This document shows, one piece after another, positions 20,990 to 32,410 of a stretch of 64,000 bases of DNA. The notes under the pieces are model-generated. The model was not told where the DNA came from, made no database searches, and worked only from the letters and a program-made list of their open reading frames with translations. The first letter of the stretch is position 1; every line of letters begins with the position of its first letter. Source of the DNA: Penicillus capitatus (Eukaryota; Chlorophyta); contig OZ287716.1 in the NCBI GenBank assembly GCA_965649825.1, forward strand, positions 175,797 to 239,796. Reading direction: 5' to 3'. The position numbers were made by a program, and so were the translations under genes.

Positions 20990-22510
20990 TCGTCGCTGCT
21001 TGAGCTCTCTGAAAACGGAAAACAGGAAGGCGCCAAGGAAAGTCGACAGTGCGGAAGGGTCTGCGACAGGACCTTTATAGGCCGCCTCGGTTGCCGAGCG
21101 CGACCTGCGGTTGGCGGCTGTGAACCGTGACCGTTTGGCGGCGCTGCATGCGCCGCCGGACAAACGATCGGCCGCCAGACGTCCAGAAACGCTGAGCACT
21201 GTCATCGGGATGCGCGACGCGAACGGCAGAACTCTTCTGGACAGTTTACAAAGCGCTTCACAAGGGAAATTCTCTACAGTTTGTCGACATGTTCCGCTCT
21301 GAGTGTAACGCGCATGCGTTCTCTGCGGCTGTTCCGACGCGGATCTCCGAACGGCCAACCGCTCTAGCCAGCTCCGTGTTGCCTCGGCAAAGAAATGAGG
21401 CGGTCTCTCTCGTTCGCAGGATCGGCACGGACTCTGCGTCGAGAGGGCCTTCTGTTTCAGGCGTCTCCGTCGCAAACGCCATCGAGAGAGCGTTCTGCGC
21501 GGTGTAACGCGAGTCGGTTTGAGGAGCTGTCGTTGGTCCTAACTCCCTCGAACATGGAAGGCGGAACCGACGACGCCTTCTGCGAGAACCGGACGGCCAC
21601 GGAGTCGTCGTTTTTGTTCGTGCTCGCGCACAGCCTCGAGGGAGTGCCTTAGAGGACACCGTTCGCTCCGATCAGCGAAGTCGGTCGCGTTTTGCGGCTG
21701 CTGTGCAAGATTGCTGTTCTGTCTGCGAAGCCATCGATCAGGCAGTTTCGCAGACAACCTGTCTGATGGCGCTGTCGATCGCGGTCGAGGCCAGTCGCGA
21801 TCCGATGCCATCGCCTTCTTTCTTTCCGGCGCATTCCACCGTGCAGAGCGCACCAAAGTGGTGGATTGCCACTGGAAATGGATGGTATGCTGCTGCATCT
21901 TCGTTGGAATCGTTTATAGCGTTCCGTTTTAGTGACCGGTAAGTTCTGAGGCTATGGTGACTGTGACGGAGAACGTCCGTCTTCTGTTCGGAGACCACTT
22001 GTCGAAGATCTCTGTAATGAAAGACGAATAACTGCCGTCGAGTGTTCTGCGCGCGCGGGGCGTTCCTGGACGATGTCGTCAGTGCTGTCCGCGTGCTCTT
22101 GGACAGTAAGTGCACTGTGGAATGCATGAACGGCAGAGACTGTAGTCACGCCTGCTCTCGGCTCTGCCGTTTGGACTTGTGACTCGGCACACCTCGCAGA
22201 ACACCGAGATGCCTGTCGACGTCGGCGCGTTGGATCGATACCGAGGAATGCATTCTCATAACAAAGCGTCCTCAACACAACGGTTCGAGAGAACGTATAT
22301 CAAGTGATGCGGCTCTGTAGAAGGTAAAACGATTTCAGATGCGAGAGAGTTTGTTCGGGTGCTAAAAGAATGCGACTGTCCACTCCTCGATGTTTCGGCT
22401 GGCAAATCGAGACGAGACAGAAGGGGATGAATCCAATCGTGGATTCAGTTCCTACCTTTCACTGCATGTACGCGAGCATCCTGCACAGAGAACCGATGGA
22501 TCTCGATATC
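20990..22510. repeat. Conserved 5' flank of cassette B
   Basis: Homologous along its length to flank A, and through about 22,400 to flank C. The GC palindrome is at 21,137-21,157. The long plus-strand frames of flanks A and C are interrupted here, so no conserved protein is supported. Confidence 0.7.
21074..21079 (-). promoter_or_regulatory. TATA box of proline-rich gene B
   Basis: CTATAAAGG on the minus strand, about 90 bp upstream of the ATG, in the conserved context GGCGGCCTATAAAGGTCC. Confidence 0.65.
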
Positions 22511-22626
22511 TTTACGAGGCCAACACCTCCTGCGCTGAGAGCACGACGATTGACCGGTGAGTAGGTAGAGGAGCGAGAGATGCAAGGACATCTGGAGAGA
22601 GCTAACGCCGACCTCGCTGAACGCAG

Positions 22627-22992
22627 GCCTCACTTCAACGAAAGAACAGCGAAAACGAGCGCGTGGCGAGAGAGCATGCTTCGATCGTTCGAGAACTGAA
22701 AAACAATGTGCATTCCTGTGTTTCTCCTGTCGACGAATCACGAATGATGTGGCGTGATTGCCTGCTTTCGTGATCAGATCCTGCAAGAGAAACTCAGGAC
22801 GCGAGAAATGGAGATACGATTCGTCGCTGTCGCGCAAGAGAGTCTCGCCATGGTTCGTGATTTACTCGACCGAGCGACGCAAGAGATCGACGTCATTGGC
22901 AACGTGGTGCGACAGACTGTCATCAATACGAGCGAGCACCTGTCCCATCACGCGATACCTGAGGGAGAGGGCTCTGTGAATCTGTTGTGTAA
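22627..22992 (+). CDS. Coiled-coil protein, partial gene model
   Basis: Two exons read in phase. 22,627-22,707 encodes ASLQRKNSENERVAREHASI and onward. A 70-nt GT-AG intron follows, and then from 22,778 comes ILQEKLRTREMEIRFVAVAQ and an amphipathic stretch to NTSEHLSHHAIPEGEG. The composition is strongly coiled-coil. The 5' end and first exon could not be fixed: the GTGAGT donor at about 22,556 does not join in frame. The frame runs into the COG4 start without a stop, so the last splice or end is also unknown. It may be an independent small gene or an untranslated leader of COG4. Confidence 0.35.
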
Positions 22993-25704
22993 ATGTCTTC
23001 GCTTACCGCCGACAGGACGACTTCGTCTGTTTCTTTGGACGTTTCGTCGATCGCCTCCATCACCAATCCCGCCGAAGTGGCCAAACTGCTCAATGATGTC
23101 ATCCACGAAGAAAGGACAGTCGGCGGACAGCTGGAGGAGATGCTGCAAAGGCACAACGCTTTTGAGGACATGCTTCGAAGCGTTGTCCACGAGACTGAAG
23201 AAGTATTCGATGTGCCATCCGCTTCGGTAGACCAGTGAGAATGCACAGGTCTTGGAGGTCGTCCATGCAGATGCTGAGCAGCTGCTGAATTACGTGGAGG
23301 ATGCATCGCATGTGGCGGAAGGTATCAGTCACACCGTCAAAGCACTCGACACGACACAGTCGAATGTCAAAGCTGCCCTGGATCATATCAAACTGCTGAC
23401 GGATCGGTCGAGATTCTGCCACGCGGCATCTCACACTGATTACTGGTTGGTTGGTGTGCAGGAGTTCCTGTGTTCTGCGTCTGCGCGAGAGCATGGACAA
23501 AAGGGAATACGAATCTGCTGCCGAGTGCATTGCCCAATTTCACTCGTTGGAGAACGAACTCGCTCAACCGCCTGAGACACATCAGCGACAGGTGGCGACT
23601 CCTGCATGTTCTCTCTGGGTTTTGGATCATGGGTCCCGAAGATGGTGGAGGAATCTAAGACGATCTTGCTGGATCTCGTACGCAATCACTTGAATAAGGC
23701 TATTCAGAAGGATGATACCGATGCTGTCCTGCGATTCACGATGCTCTTTCTACCTTTGGAAAGACGAGAAGAGGGATGTCAGCTCTTCTCTGGATATCTC
23801 AGAACGCGAGTGGCACGAACGGGTCATGAAGCTTACCAAAAGCTCTCGGCGGCGTTAGAGTCGCGCTCGGCAGCTTCGCCCTTTGTCGGCCATCTTTCAG
23901 ATCTCTTTCGTTTCGTGGCTGTCGCCGCTGACAGTCATCAACAAGTTTGGACGCCGTCATGCGTGCCATCCATACAAAAGTTTCAGACGGCAGGTTTTCG
24001 TGGATGCATTTGGCAAAGATGCTGCTTTGGACACGATGCTGCACCTGCACAATGAGTGCGACGCGTACGGATGCCGCATCTTGAAGAGATTCCTGGAAGA
24101 GCGAAATCTGAAGAGGATCGTCCAAGACATCGGTCTACACAGAAAGAAAGAACTCAGTAAGTGCTTGACAAAGCATCCATGCTTCTCATTCAAAGCGCTG
24201 ACAACCAACAGGCGCCGTCAGTGGAGCCGCCTCCAGCCTGGATCCAAGAAACGCGGAAACCACTTTGCTTGAGATTCTGGGTCTGGTGCGGCGATGTGAG
24301 GAGTACAACGATCTCATGACGAACAAAGTGCATGACGTTTCGCATCCACATCCTCCAACACCATCCAAGTCAGATCCAATGTCCGTGGTTCTCTCTGAAT
24401 CCGACTGTCAGGCTATCCGAACTGCGTGAGAGTCAGATCGGTTCGCTCAGTCGCGAACTGTCTGGCTATTATGTCACTCTTGAGGAGTTCTACATGGAGG
24501 AGACCGTCAGGAAGGCCATCAGCATCAACAAGCAGGTCTGTCTCGGTATCCATGCACTTGGCCGGGGCTCAGGGGTGGGTGGTGGATGGCTGCTAGATTT
24601 CTGGCAGCTTGGTGACTTCTATGGTGGACGACGTTTTCTTCATCGCCCGCAAGAGCGCCATGCGTGCCATCTCTTCGCACAATGTCCCTTGCGTCTGTGC
24701 CGTGATGTCTTTGATGCACAGCCTCTTGACGAAGGATTACTTCGCCGCGCTGCAGAAATCGAACAACAACGGACCGACCTCCTTCCTCCACGCCATCCTT
24801 TCCGACCAAGAGGTCTTCCGCACAACGCACACCATACGCAGGATGGAATCAGGGATCGCAGGCAGGAGAGGAAGTGCAGTCGTTCAGTCTGTTTCTGAAC
24901 AATTTGCGCGTTTCGTTAACATACGTGACAAAGCTGAAGTCCGAACTGGAGGCGCATATCGCAGATGCGTTCCAGATCTCGAACGAAAGGGAAATCGCAT
25001 CTTCGCTCTTGGGTGCGCTTCCAGAACCACAGCATCAACGTTCAGAATGAGACGAGTGTGAATCGGCAGATGATCTGGAGACGATGGTCAGTGGCCTTGA
25101 GCGTCTGCTCTCTGCCAAGAGTGGCCATCTTAGCGACGCTACGGTGGCAAAGCTCATGCCAGTGTTTCAAGAGATCGCAAGCATGGACTATCAACTCAAT
25201 GAGACGACGTTCGAGCAGCTCGCCGACAGCGAGACCTGGGCCCATCGCATTGTCGCCGCTGTTCGCAGCTTCTCGGCAGCTCTCGAGGCGGTGTTCGTCC
25301 CCGACAACCACTCAGAGGTCACGCGCTCGCTTCTCCGGAAAGAGAAGAGACTCTATCGCGTTGTGCAGATCCTGAATCGCGTGCTGCAGTCCTTTGTCTC
25401 CAGATGTGAAGCTTACTTCATGCAGAAGACGTTTAACCAGTTAGGAGGCCTGCAGTTCGACAAAGACATTCGACTGCTACTTTCGCACTTCTCCGAGATC
25501 TACCAGAGCTCAGTCCGAGAGAGATTCGCACGTCTGACGCAGATGGCTACCATTCTGTGCTTCGAGAGCGTGGAGGAGATGTTGGATTACTGGGGAGATG
25601 AAGGAGAGAGCATCAATTGGCGATTGAGTCCAGCCGAAATCAAAACCATTCTGAAACTGCGCAACGATTTTAGCGAGGCCAACATCTCAGCCCTGTTGTT
25701 GTAA
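22993..25704 (+). CDS. COG4: Conserved oligomeric Golgi complex subunit 4
   Basis: COG4 tethers retrograde vesicles at the Golgi. The start MSSLTADRTTSS is followed by the N-terminal coiled coil (LEVVHADAEQLLNYVEDASH) and the DR-x-x-C/DYE-like region (MDKREYESAAECIAQFHSLE). The core comes next (ELSGYYVTLEEFYMEETVRK; SMVDDVFFIARKSAMRAISS). The strongly conserved C-terminus reads FNQLGGLQFDKDIRLLLSHF, RERFARLTQMATILCFESVE and EMLDYWGDEGESINWRLSPA. About ten introns of 39-61 nt restore frame at every junction; several were checked, for example 24,541-24,601 and 24,812-24,869. The stop TAA at 25,702-25,704 lies 2 bp before the URI ATG. Function is assigned with high confidence from the C-terminal domain. 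Confidence 0.92.
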
Positions 25705-25706
25705 GA

Positions 25707-26617
25707 ATGCTTTCTGCTCCATCCCTAGTGCCTGGCGACGACGCGAGTCGACGTCAAGAAATCGACCGAACCTTACAGCGCCTGGCGGAACTGCGCGCAC
25801 AACCTGAACAGAATATCAAAGCCTGTCACGATAGGTGGGTGCACGCACGACAGCTGTCTCGTCCATCTAGGTCCCTGTGAATGCGGTCGGATTCTTTGAA
25901 GGTCGGGTGCTGCAAGCAGAACGTGTTTTTGTCGATCTTGGCTGTCAATACGTGGTCGAGTGCTCGGCAGATCAAGCTGAGGCCATTCTCACACGCAGGC
26001 GACATTCCCTGGGTTTCCCTCTCTGTCAGACTTGACGGAGATGACTTGCTCCTTGCAGAGCCATCGGAGGAAACCTGCATGTCTGAAGAAGCCGATGCGT
26101 GCCAAGAGAGTGGAGCAGCCATGCAAGCCATGTCGACTGAACGAGGTTACCGATTGCAGGCGGAGATCTCTTCTGTGCGATTGCTTTTTGCCTTCAGAGA
26201 TGAAGAGTGACATGACAGATGATGAAATCGAATCGATGCTGGAATCGCTGGAGAGACTCGAGAAAGAGGCCGAAGCCGAATCTCGGCAAGGTACTTCCAC
26301 AAAGACAGTCAGATGCTTTGACAGTGGAGTTCGTGTCCTCGATAGCTAAAGCTGAAAACAAGAAGGGACTGAAGAAAGGATTCCTGCTGCCGAGACACCA
26401 ACCAAACGCTCGGCCATCTGCAAAACCGAAGGCTGTTCACTGCTCTCTCCCCGTTTCTCTCGAATCAGGGACAGCGTCGCCGATGACCACTGAGCAAAAG
26501 GATGAACAACCCGTCTGCGTCTCGGATACGGTGCGAGAGAGGGACACGCGAACGGATGAGATCATAGAGGACACTGGCACCGAGAAGGTAGGCATCTCCG
26601 CATCGGCCAATGTGTAA
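25707..26617 (+). CDS. URI1: URI-like unconventional prefoldin (RPB5 interactor)
   Basis: URI/Bud27 is an alpha-type prefoldin that binds RNA polymerase subunit RPB5 and joins R2TP/TOR-related assembly. Exon 1 is a 43-codon helix with EIDRTLQRLAELRAQPEQNI. A 36-nt intron leads to the prefoldin hairpin core, VPVNAVGFFEGRVLQAERVF then VDLGCQYVVECSADQAEAIL, aligning with the PFGPFAFMPG/LLGDNWFAKCSAKQA region. Introns of 46 and 52 nt precede the TDDEIESMLESLERLEKEAE helix, equivalent to the EELxRLEELE segment. A basic/acidic tail ends GISASANV. It is shorter than human URI. The second prefoldin helix is weak by eye, so another prefoldin-like function is possible. It starts 2 bp after COG4. Confidence 0.65.
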
Positions 26618-26888
26618 CGGCTCGAAGTTCTTTAGACAGACAAGAGGATGTCACTCTTTAAGAAAAGACTGCTCGAAGGACGTCGTAATATATAGTTCCT
26701 CATCTGTCATGGCTTCTCACGGACAAGAGTAAAATGCTCACGGGGAAAGGCGCACTCCGCTGCTTGGGTCTTGATAAATAAGGTTGACGACTAAAATATC
26801 GTCGGACACAAGTTGACTGGCAGAGAGCACGAAGCACAACGCTGCACAAACCTGTTCTGAAAGTACATGTTTCGATTCGGTGATATCC
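26618..26888. other. Intergenic, nothing recognised
   Basis: Spacer between URI and duplicated block S2. Contains no open frame of note. Confidence 0.4.
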
Positions 26889-28610
26889 AACGGTCGACCA
26901 GTCAGACGTTTCGCGTTTGGCGTCTATCTGTCTGTGGCATCTTGCGCGTCTGCATACGCAATCCAGGGAAGCATACCAGTAAGCTTCTCGCGGCATCCTT
27001 GCTCGGTATCCATTCCAACACTCAAAGATGCGTATTGGCGACAAAAAATGATTAGCTTCTGAAGTGCGAAACTGCAAGGTAACAGCATGCAATGCTTTAT
27101 AAAAGAACGGGTGCTCTTCGTTGTAACAGTGTCTGCGGCTGCTGCTTTGTGTCCTCCACCAGAAATCTCGTGACTATTACTGTGACGCTTGTCTGTGCAA
27201 TTACCAACATCCTATGCCCTTTCACCGACACCTGGCCACGCGCCGCCACCTGTCTCCGCGTTCAGAGATGTCTCTTGCGCAAGGTCTGAGCAAAAGTGGC
27301 GTGCTCTTGCCTGAGACTGCGTTATGTCGCTGCACAGCGATTCTACTGCTGTGCGCTGTCCTTCTCGCGTCGGTTGCCGCCGAAGATCCGGCTGCACCTT
27401 TCTTTTGTCTCGCGCCGCCGGAGGGCGACTGGTTCGTCGAGCACCACTTCCGCCCGGACCTGGCAATGATACCATCGTGCTGCAGGCACACAGCATTCTG
27501 AAGCTCCGAAAGGAAGCCACTCCATACGTGTACACAGGTGAGGGGAGCATCTCTCATGGACGTGGAAACCACCGAATCGGTTTTTGCATTCTAGGCAACG
27601 GTGCGGGTATCTGGACTAATCCCCAGAGTCCCCTGTTCCCAGCAGACACCCCTTTGACATGCAAACTGATAGGACTCTTCAATACGGATAAATGCGTCCT
27701 GTCCGGAGCGATGTTCAATCTTGAAACGACGGCTGTGGATGCAGCTCTCTGGATATACGACGGCGAGAAACTGAGCGGTTCATTCACCGCGATGCATAAC
27801 GGATCTGTGATGCTCACCGCACTGAGTCATCATGTTATCAATCCCCTTTGAATCGATTGCTGAGATGTGTGCCGAATTCGCTCATCAGTTTTCATCTTGC
27901 TTCTCTATGCAGCAGCCATTACTGCCCCATTGTTATGCTTTGTTGCTGTTAATCAGATTGCCGAAAGTTGCTGACGCCGAGATTCATGTCCAGACTGAAA
28001 CTAAGAACTGCATTCGGTTGTCGCGTGCAATGAGTTCCTATTGATCGATGTCTGGATGTGCGAGCGTTCTTTCAGCTAGCACAGTCTATGACAGCCATCT
28101 CCTGCATTTTCTAAGAGTGCAAAGTTGCTCCTGATGTTGCGAACTGTTCTTCATCAGGTCGATATACCTTGTCCATTCTGACGCTGTGTTTCTGATTGTT
28201 TGCGTACGGAAGCCGGCACACATATATTGAACGTCGGAATCGCACACATTACACCATACAAATATTGTAAAAGTCAAAATTCTCTCCAATTTTCTTTGTT
28301 GTATTACGACGCGAGTCAGCACACACGGACTCTTCACATGTGCAGCATCTTCGAAGCTGACCAGATGTAGAACGACGGAAAGTTAGGGATTCAAACAGCG
28401 AACATAGAAGATCTCACTCTCTTCATGTCACTGAACAATTCAACAGCATCTCCTTGGTATAGACAGCCTTCAAGGCGACATTACACTGGCCTTGCCTCAG
28501 AATAGGTGACCAGTGAAACAGATCTTTCGGCAAAGAAAAAAGACTTTCTTGCAACGACACAAGCAAAATGACATACATCCTCCGGGACAGACAGACATCG
28601 ACAAGGATAT
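26889..28610. repeat. Duplicated block S2
   Basis: The second copy of block S1 (13,265-14,990), collinear with few substitutions and small indels. Both end abruptly where the GACGGC-type tandem array begins, about 25 bp after GACAGACAGACATCGACAAG. Confidence 0.85.
27268..27851 (+). CDS. Small secreted protein S2, CUB-like (tentative)
   Basis: Exons are 27,268-27,283, 27,338-27,435, 27,486-27,537 and 27,595-27,851 (140 aa), the same structure as S1. The signal peptide is MSLAQ/AILLLCAVLLASVAAED. Differences from S1 are few: PAAP for RAGP, LIG for LIK, TAMH for TARH, INPL for IYPL. The 57-nt third intron here has no in-frame stop and is a multiple of three, so retaining it would insert 19 residues, whereas S1 has a TGA there. 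It converges on array C and proline-rich gene C. The CUB assignment rests on IWTNPQSPLFP and ALWIYDGEKL only. Confidence 0.6.
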
Positions 28611-30480
28611 CCACGACGGCCTCTCTCAGCCGCCAGAGAAAGGGCTAGGCGCCCACGGCGAACTCCAGCAGCCGCCAGATGTCGGGAAGATGATGGCTGA
28701 CGGCCTCTCTCAGCCGCCAGAGAAAGGGCTAGGTGCCCACGACGGCTTTTCTCAGCCGCCAGATGTCGAGATGATGATAGCCGACGGCCTCCACTGGCCG
28801 CCAGACGTTGTGCAGGTGATCCATGACGGCTTCTCTCAGCCGCCTTACGTCGGGAACATCATGGCCGACTGCCTCCACTGGCCGCCAGACGTCGGGATGA
28901 TCATGGCCGACGGCCTCTCTCAGCCGCCAGAGAAAGGGCTAGGCGCCCACGGCGAACTCCAGCAGCCGCCAGACGTCGGGAGGACATCGCTGACGGCCTC
29001 CACTGGCCGCCAGACAATAGGGCTAGGTGCCCACGACGGCCTCTCCCAGCCGCCAGATGTGGTCAGGCCATCGCTGACGGCCTCCACTGGCCGCCAGACA
29101 ATAGGGCTAGGCGCCCACGACGGACTCTAGCGGACGCCAGAATGAGGGCTAGGCGCCCCGACGGCTTCTCCAGCAGCCGCCAGACGTCGGGAGGACATCG
29201 CTGACGGCCTCCACTGGCCGCAAGACTAAAGGCTAGGCGCCCCGGCGGTCTCTCTCGGCCGCCAGACGTCAGACAGGTGATTTCTGACGGTCTCTATCAG
29301 CCGCCAGACGTCGGGATGATCATGGCTGACGGTCGCCACTGGCCGCCAGACGTCGGGAGGACATCGCTGACGGCCTCCATTGGCCGCCAGCAAGCAGGTA
29401 GGGAGTTGACGACGGCTTCCACCAGCCGCCAGCAAGCAGGTAGGGAGTTCACGACGGCTTCCACCAGCCGCCAAACGTTGTGCAGGTGATCCACGACGGC
29501 CTCCACTGGCCGTCAAACGTCAGGTAGAAAGCCGCCACGACGGCCCTCGCGTCGCTGAGAAGGCCTCCAGTAGCAGCAGGAGATAGAGCAGGATGCCGCC
29601 ACGAGATTCCTCCAGTAACAGCGGGAGATAGAGTAGGTCGCCCAAGACGGCCTTGCGCCGCCGCCAGACGTCAGGTAGGACGCCCAAGACGGCCCTCGGT
29701 CGCTGAGAAGGCCTCCAGTAGCAGCAGGAGATAGAGTAGGACCCGTCACGACGGCCTCTCTTGGCCGCCAGACGTCGGGAAGATCATCGCTGACGGCCTC
29801 CAGAGGCCGCCAGCACCGCCAGCACGCAGGTAGGGAGTTGACGACGGCCTCCACTGGCCGCAAGACTAAAGGCTAGGCGTTCCGGCGGTCTCTCTTGGCC
29901 GCCAGTCGTCAGGAAGATCATCGCTGACGGCCTCCATTGGCCGCCAGCAAGCAGGTAGGGAGTTGACGACGGCCTCCACTGGCCGCCAGACGTTGTGCAC
30001 GTGATCCACGACGGCCTCCAATAGCCGCCAGATGTCGGGATGATCATGGCTGACGGTCGCCACTGGCCGCCAGACGTCGGGAGGACGCCCAAGACGGCCC
30101 TCGGTCGCTGAGAAGGCCTCCAGTAGCAGCAGGAGATAGAGTAGGACCCGCCACGACGGCCTCTCTTGGCCGCCAGACGTCGGGATGATCATGGCTGACG
30201 GTCGCCACTGGCCGCCAGACGTCGGGAGGACGCCCAAGACGGCCCTCGGTCGCTGAGAAGGCCTCCAGTAGCAGCAGGAGATAGAGTAGGACCCGCCACG
30301 ACGGCCTCTCTTGGCCGCCAGAGAAATGGCTAGGCGCCCACGGCGAACTCCAGCGGCCGCTAATGTCCGGCAGGTCATCGCCGACGGCCTCTCTCAGCCG
30401 CCAGACGTTGTGCAGGTGATCCATGACGGCCTCCAATAGCCGCCAGAGCGTGCGGGTCGGTCTCCAGCGACGGCCAGAGA
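28611..30480. repeat. Tandem array C1 (42-bp monomer family)
   Basis: The same GACGGCCTC...GGCCGCCAGA family as B1 but more diverged and without a clean long period. It includes a repeated segment of about 133 bp around CCCAAGACGGCCCTCGGTCG at about 29,680, 30,088 and 30,231, and CAGTAGCAGCAGGAGATAGA units. The 205-codon plus frame at 28,513-29,130 is not kept in array B, which has an early stop, so it is not called as a gene. Confidence 0.85.
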
Positions 30481-31050
30481 TCAGGTAAGACGTCCATGAC
30501 GACCCCCAGCAGCCGCTAGACATCAGGTAGTTGTACGCATGATGGCCTCCAATGACGGCTAGGGCAGTGAGTATGACGCCCACGAAGCCTCTAGTTACGA
30601 CCAGACATCAAGTAGGTCGCCAACGATGGCGTCCAATCGCAGAGTTGGCCTCCAGCAACAGCGAGAAAGCAAGTAGATTTTCCACGGTCTCCGGCAAGAC
30701 AGCAAAAGAGGCATGTAGAACATCCATAACGAACTCCAATGTCAGCAAGCAGCAAATAGAAGATCCATGACGTCCTTACGGCTTCCAACAACAACAGGAC
30801 ATCGGGCAGGTGGACCATCTGTAAAAGCCTCCGGGCCTCCAGCAGCGACAACAACAACAGGACATCGGGCAGGTGGATTATCTTTGAAGGCCTCCGGGCC
30901 TCCAGCAGCAGCAACAACAGGACATCGGGTAGGACACGCCAGCCTCCGTGCAGCAGAACATCGAATGGATCATCTGTGACTCTCTCCAGCCTCCAACAAC
31001 AGCGAGACATCGGGTAGGACACGCCAGCCTCCATGCAGCAAAAAAGCAAA
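30481..31050. repeat. Tandem array C2 (about 60-63-bp units, degenerate)
   Basis: CAGGACATCGGGCAGG recurs at 30,795, 30,858 and 30,918, with CTCCGGGCCTCCAGCAGC between. Flanking degenerate units contain CGAGACATCGGGTAGGACAC. Confidence 0.75.
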
Positions 31051-31085
31051 TATTGCACACCGGCCTCTATGCAAAAGACAGCCAA

Positions 31086-31123
31086 CACAGAGCCAACCAC
31101 AACAAAGCGATGGTGGAATGGCA
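31086..31123. repeat. Conserved 38-bp motif, cassette C
   Basis: Third copy of the CACAGAGCCAACCACAACAA...GGAATGGCA motif, between array C2 and hairpin C. Confidence 0.8.
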
Positions 31124-31173
31124 TAAAACGTCACATGAAAGAAAACAGCCCCTTTATTCTTTTATTCTTTTAT

Positions 31174-31197
31174 AGTCACACTTTTCAAAGTGTGACT
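31174..31197. terminator. Hairpin C downstream of the proline-rich gene
   Basis: AGTCACACTTT-TC-AAAGTGTGACT is a perfect 11-bp inverted repeat with a 2-nt loop, flanked by T-rich runs. It lies about 96 nt past the stop of gene C. It is the best-preserved of the three hairpins. Confidence 0.6.
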
Positions 31198-31292
31198 GTT
31201 TATTTTTTTTATTTTTTTTTGTTTTTATATTTCTTCCCCCTAAGAAAACAGCTTGAAAAAACCAGAGATCCAGATCTGACCCCTTGTAAATG

Positions 31293-32410
31293 CTAATTCT
31301 GTATCGTCACCTACAAAAAACAAATAATAAGAGTGACTATTAAAGAGATTGACTTACGCATTGTCCCGACATAAAGAAGAGACGCTGTGGAATGACTGGC
31401 GGACAGATCTGGATGCACTGACCTGACATGAAATAGGGACGGGGATGGAATCCGGGTGGACTGACTGAAAAAATGAAAGGACGGGGAGGGATAGGTGGTG
31501 GTTGACAAAAGGAAAAAAGGGATGTTCGTTTAGGGAAGGGAGGAGGATTAGCAGGGAGAGAGAAAAACAAGGGGCGAGAGGGAATTAGAGGGGCGGGTGA
31601 AGCGGGAATGCAGAATACTTGAGGCCGAGGGGGGAACAAGGGAGATTGAACAGGCAGAGAGGAGGCAGGAGACTGGACATGTTGGGAGGAGGCTGTCGAG
31701 TAGGCTGGCGCAGCTGGCGCAGGGGACCACTCCATGTGGAATGGCTGGGCAAGGTGGGAGGCTAGCGGCGCTGCAGGCTGCGCGACGGGAGGAGGTGTGG
31801 CAGGCTGCGAGGAGGCCGGCGGCGCATCAGGCTGGGAGAAGGAGGCATGCGGCTGGAAGGCATGCGGCGGCGCGACTGGCTGGAAGGCGGCGGGAGGCGG
31901 CTGAGCTGCAGGCTGGCCCTCTTGGGCCAACCGCGCTTGCCTCTCCGCGGCCGAGAGGACCCTAGCCCTGCGCCCGGGCCGAGGCTGTGCGCTTTGGTCC
32001 CTATTGGGACCAAAGCGTACAGGAGGGGTCTGAGCAGCCACATGCTCCTGACCCCTCAGTGCGGTCGATTGGGCCTTGAGGTCCCAATACAACCGCACCC
32101 TCGCGGCCTCGTCCAGGCCCACGAAGGCCCTGGGTGGTTGATTTCCCAGGACTTCCCGTAAGGTCACCTGGGCGAAGCTACAGAACACAGAGGTAAGAGA
32201 TCTATAGAAGAACAGGGCGGCCATGCTTCGACGAGTCGCGCGTAACCGCCAGCGTTTGGACTGCAGCTAGACGCTTGCATGTGCGCAGCAAGCGTCCAGG
32301 CCGCAGTCTAGGCGCTCCGTAGCGCGCGACTCGTCGAAGCATGGCCGCAGGACTCACGGTTTGCCCGGATAGCCGTAATCAGCTTCCGTATGCATGTGTG
32401 CGTCAGCCAT
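31293..32410 (-). CDS. Proline-rich protein, copy C (novel three-exon family)
   Basis: Exons are 32,358-32,410, 31,358-32,177 and 31,293-31,310; the second intron is 47 nt, and the product is 296 aa. Exon 1 encodes MADAHMHTEADYGYPGKP, exon 2 starts FAQVTLREVLGNQPPRAFVG, and exon 3 encodes VTIQN. The basic region (RLYWDLKAQSTALRGQEHVA) is almost identical to copy A, but the Pro/Ala/Gln centre is shorter and has one MEWSP motif. The C-terminal repeats (LIPSRPLFFSLPANPPPFP and onward) and the doubled MSGQC are kept. The intact frame in all three copies despite indels in the centre argues for selection on protein. Confidence 0.75.

Noticed and set aside
28513-29130. 205-codon ORF running from block S2 into array C
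   Set aside because: The equivalent position in S1/array B has an early stop, and most of the frame is satellite whose period is a multiple of three.
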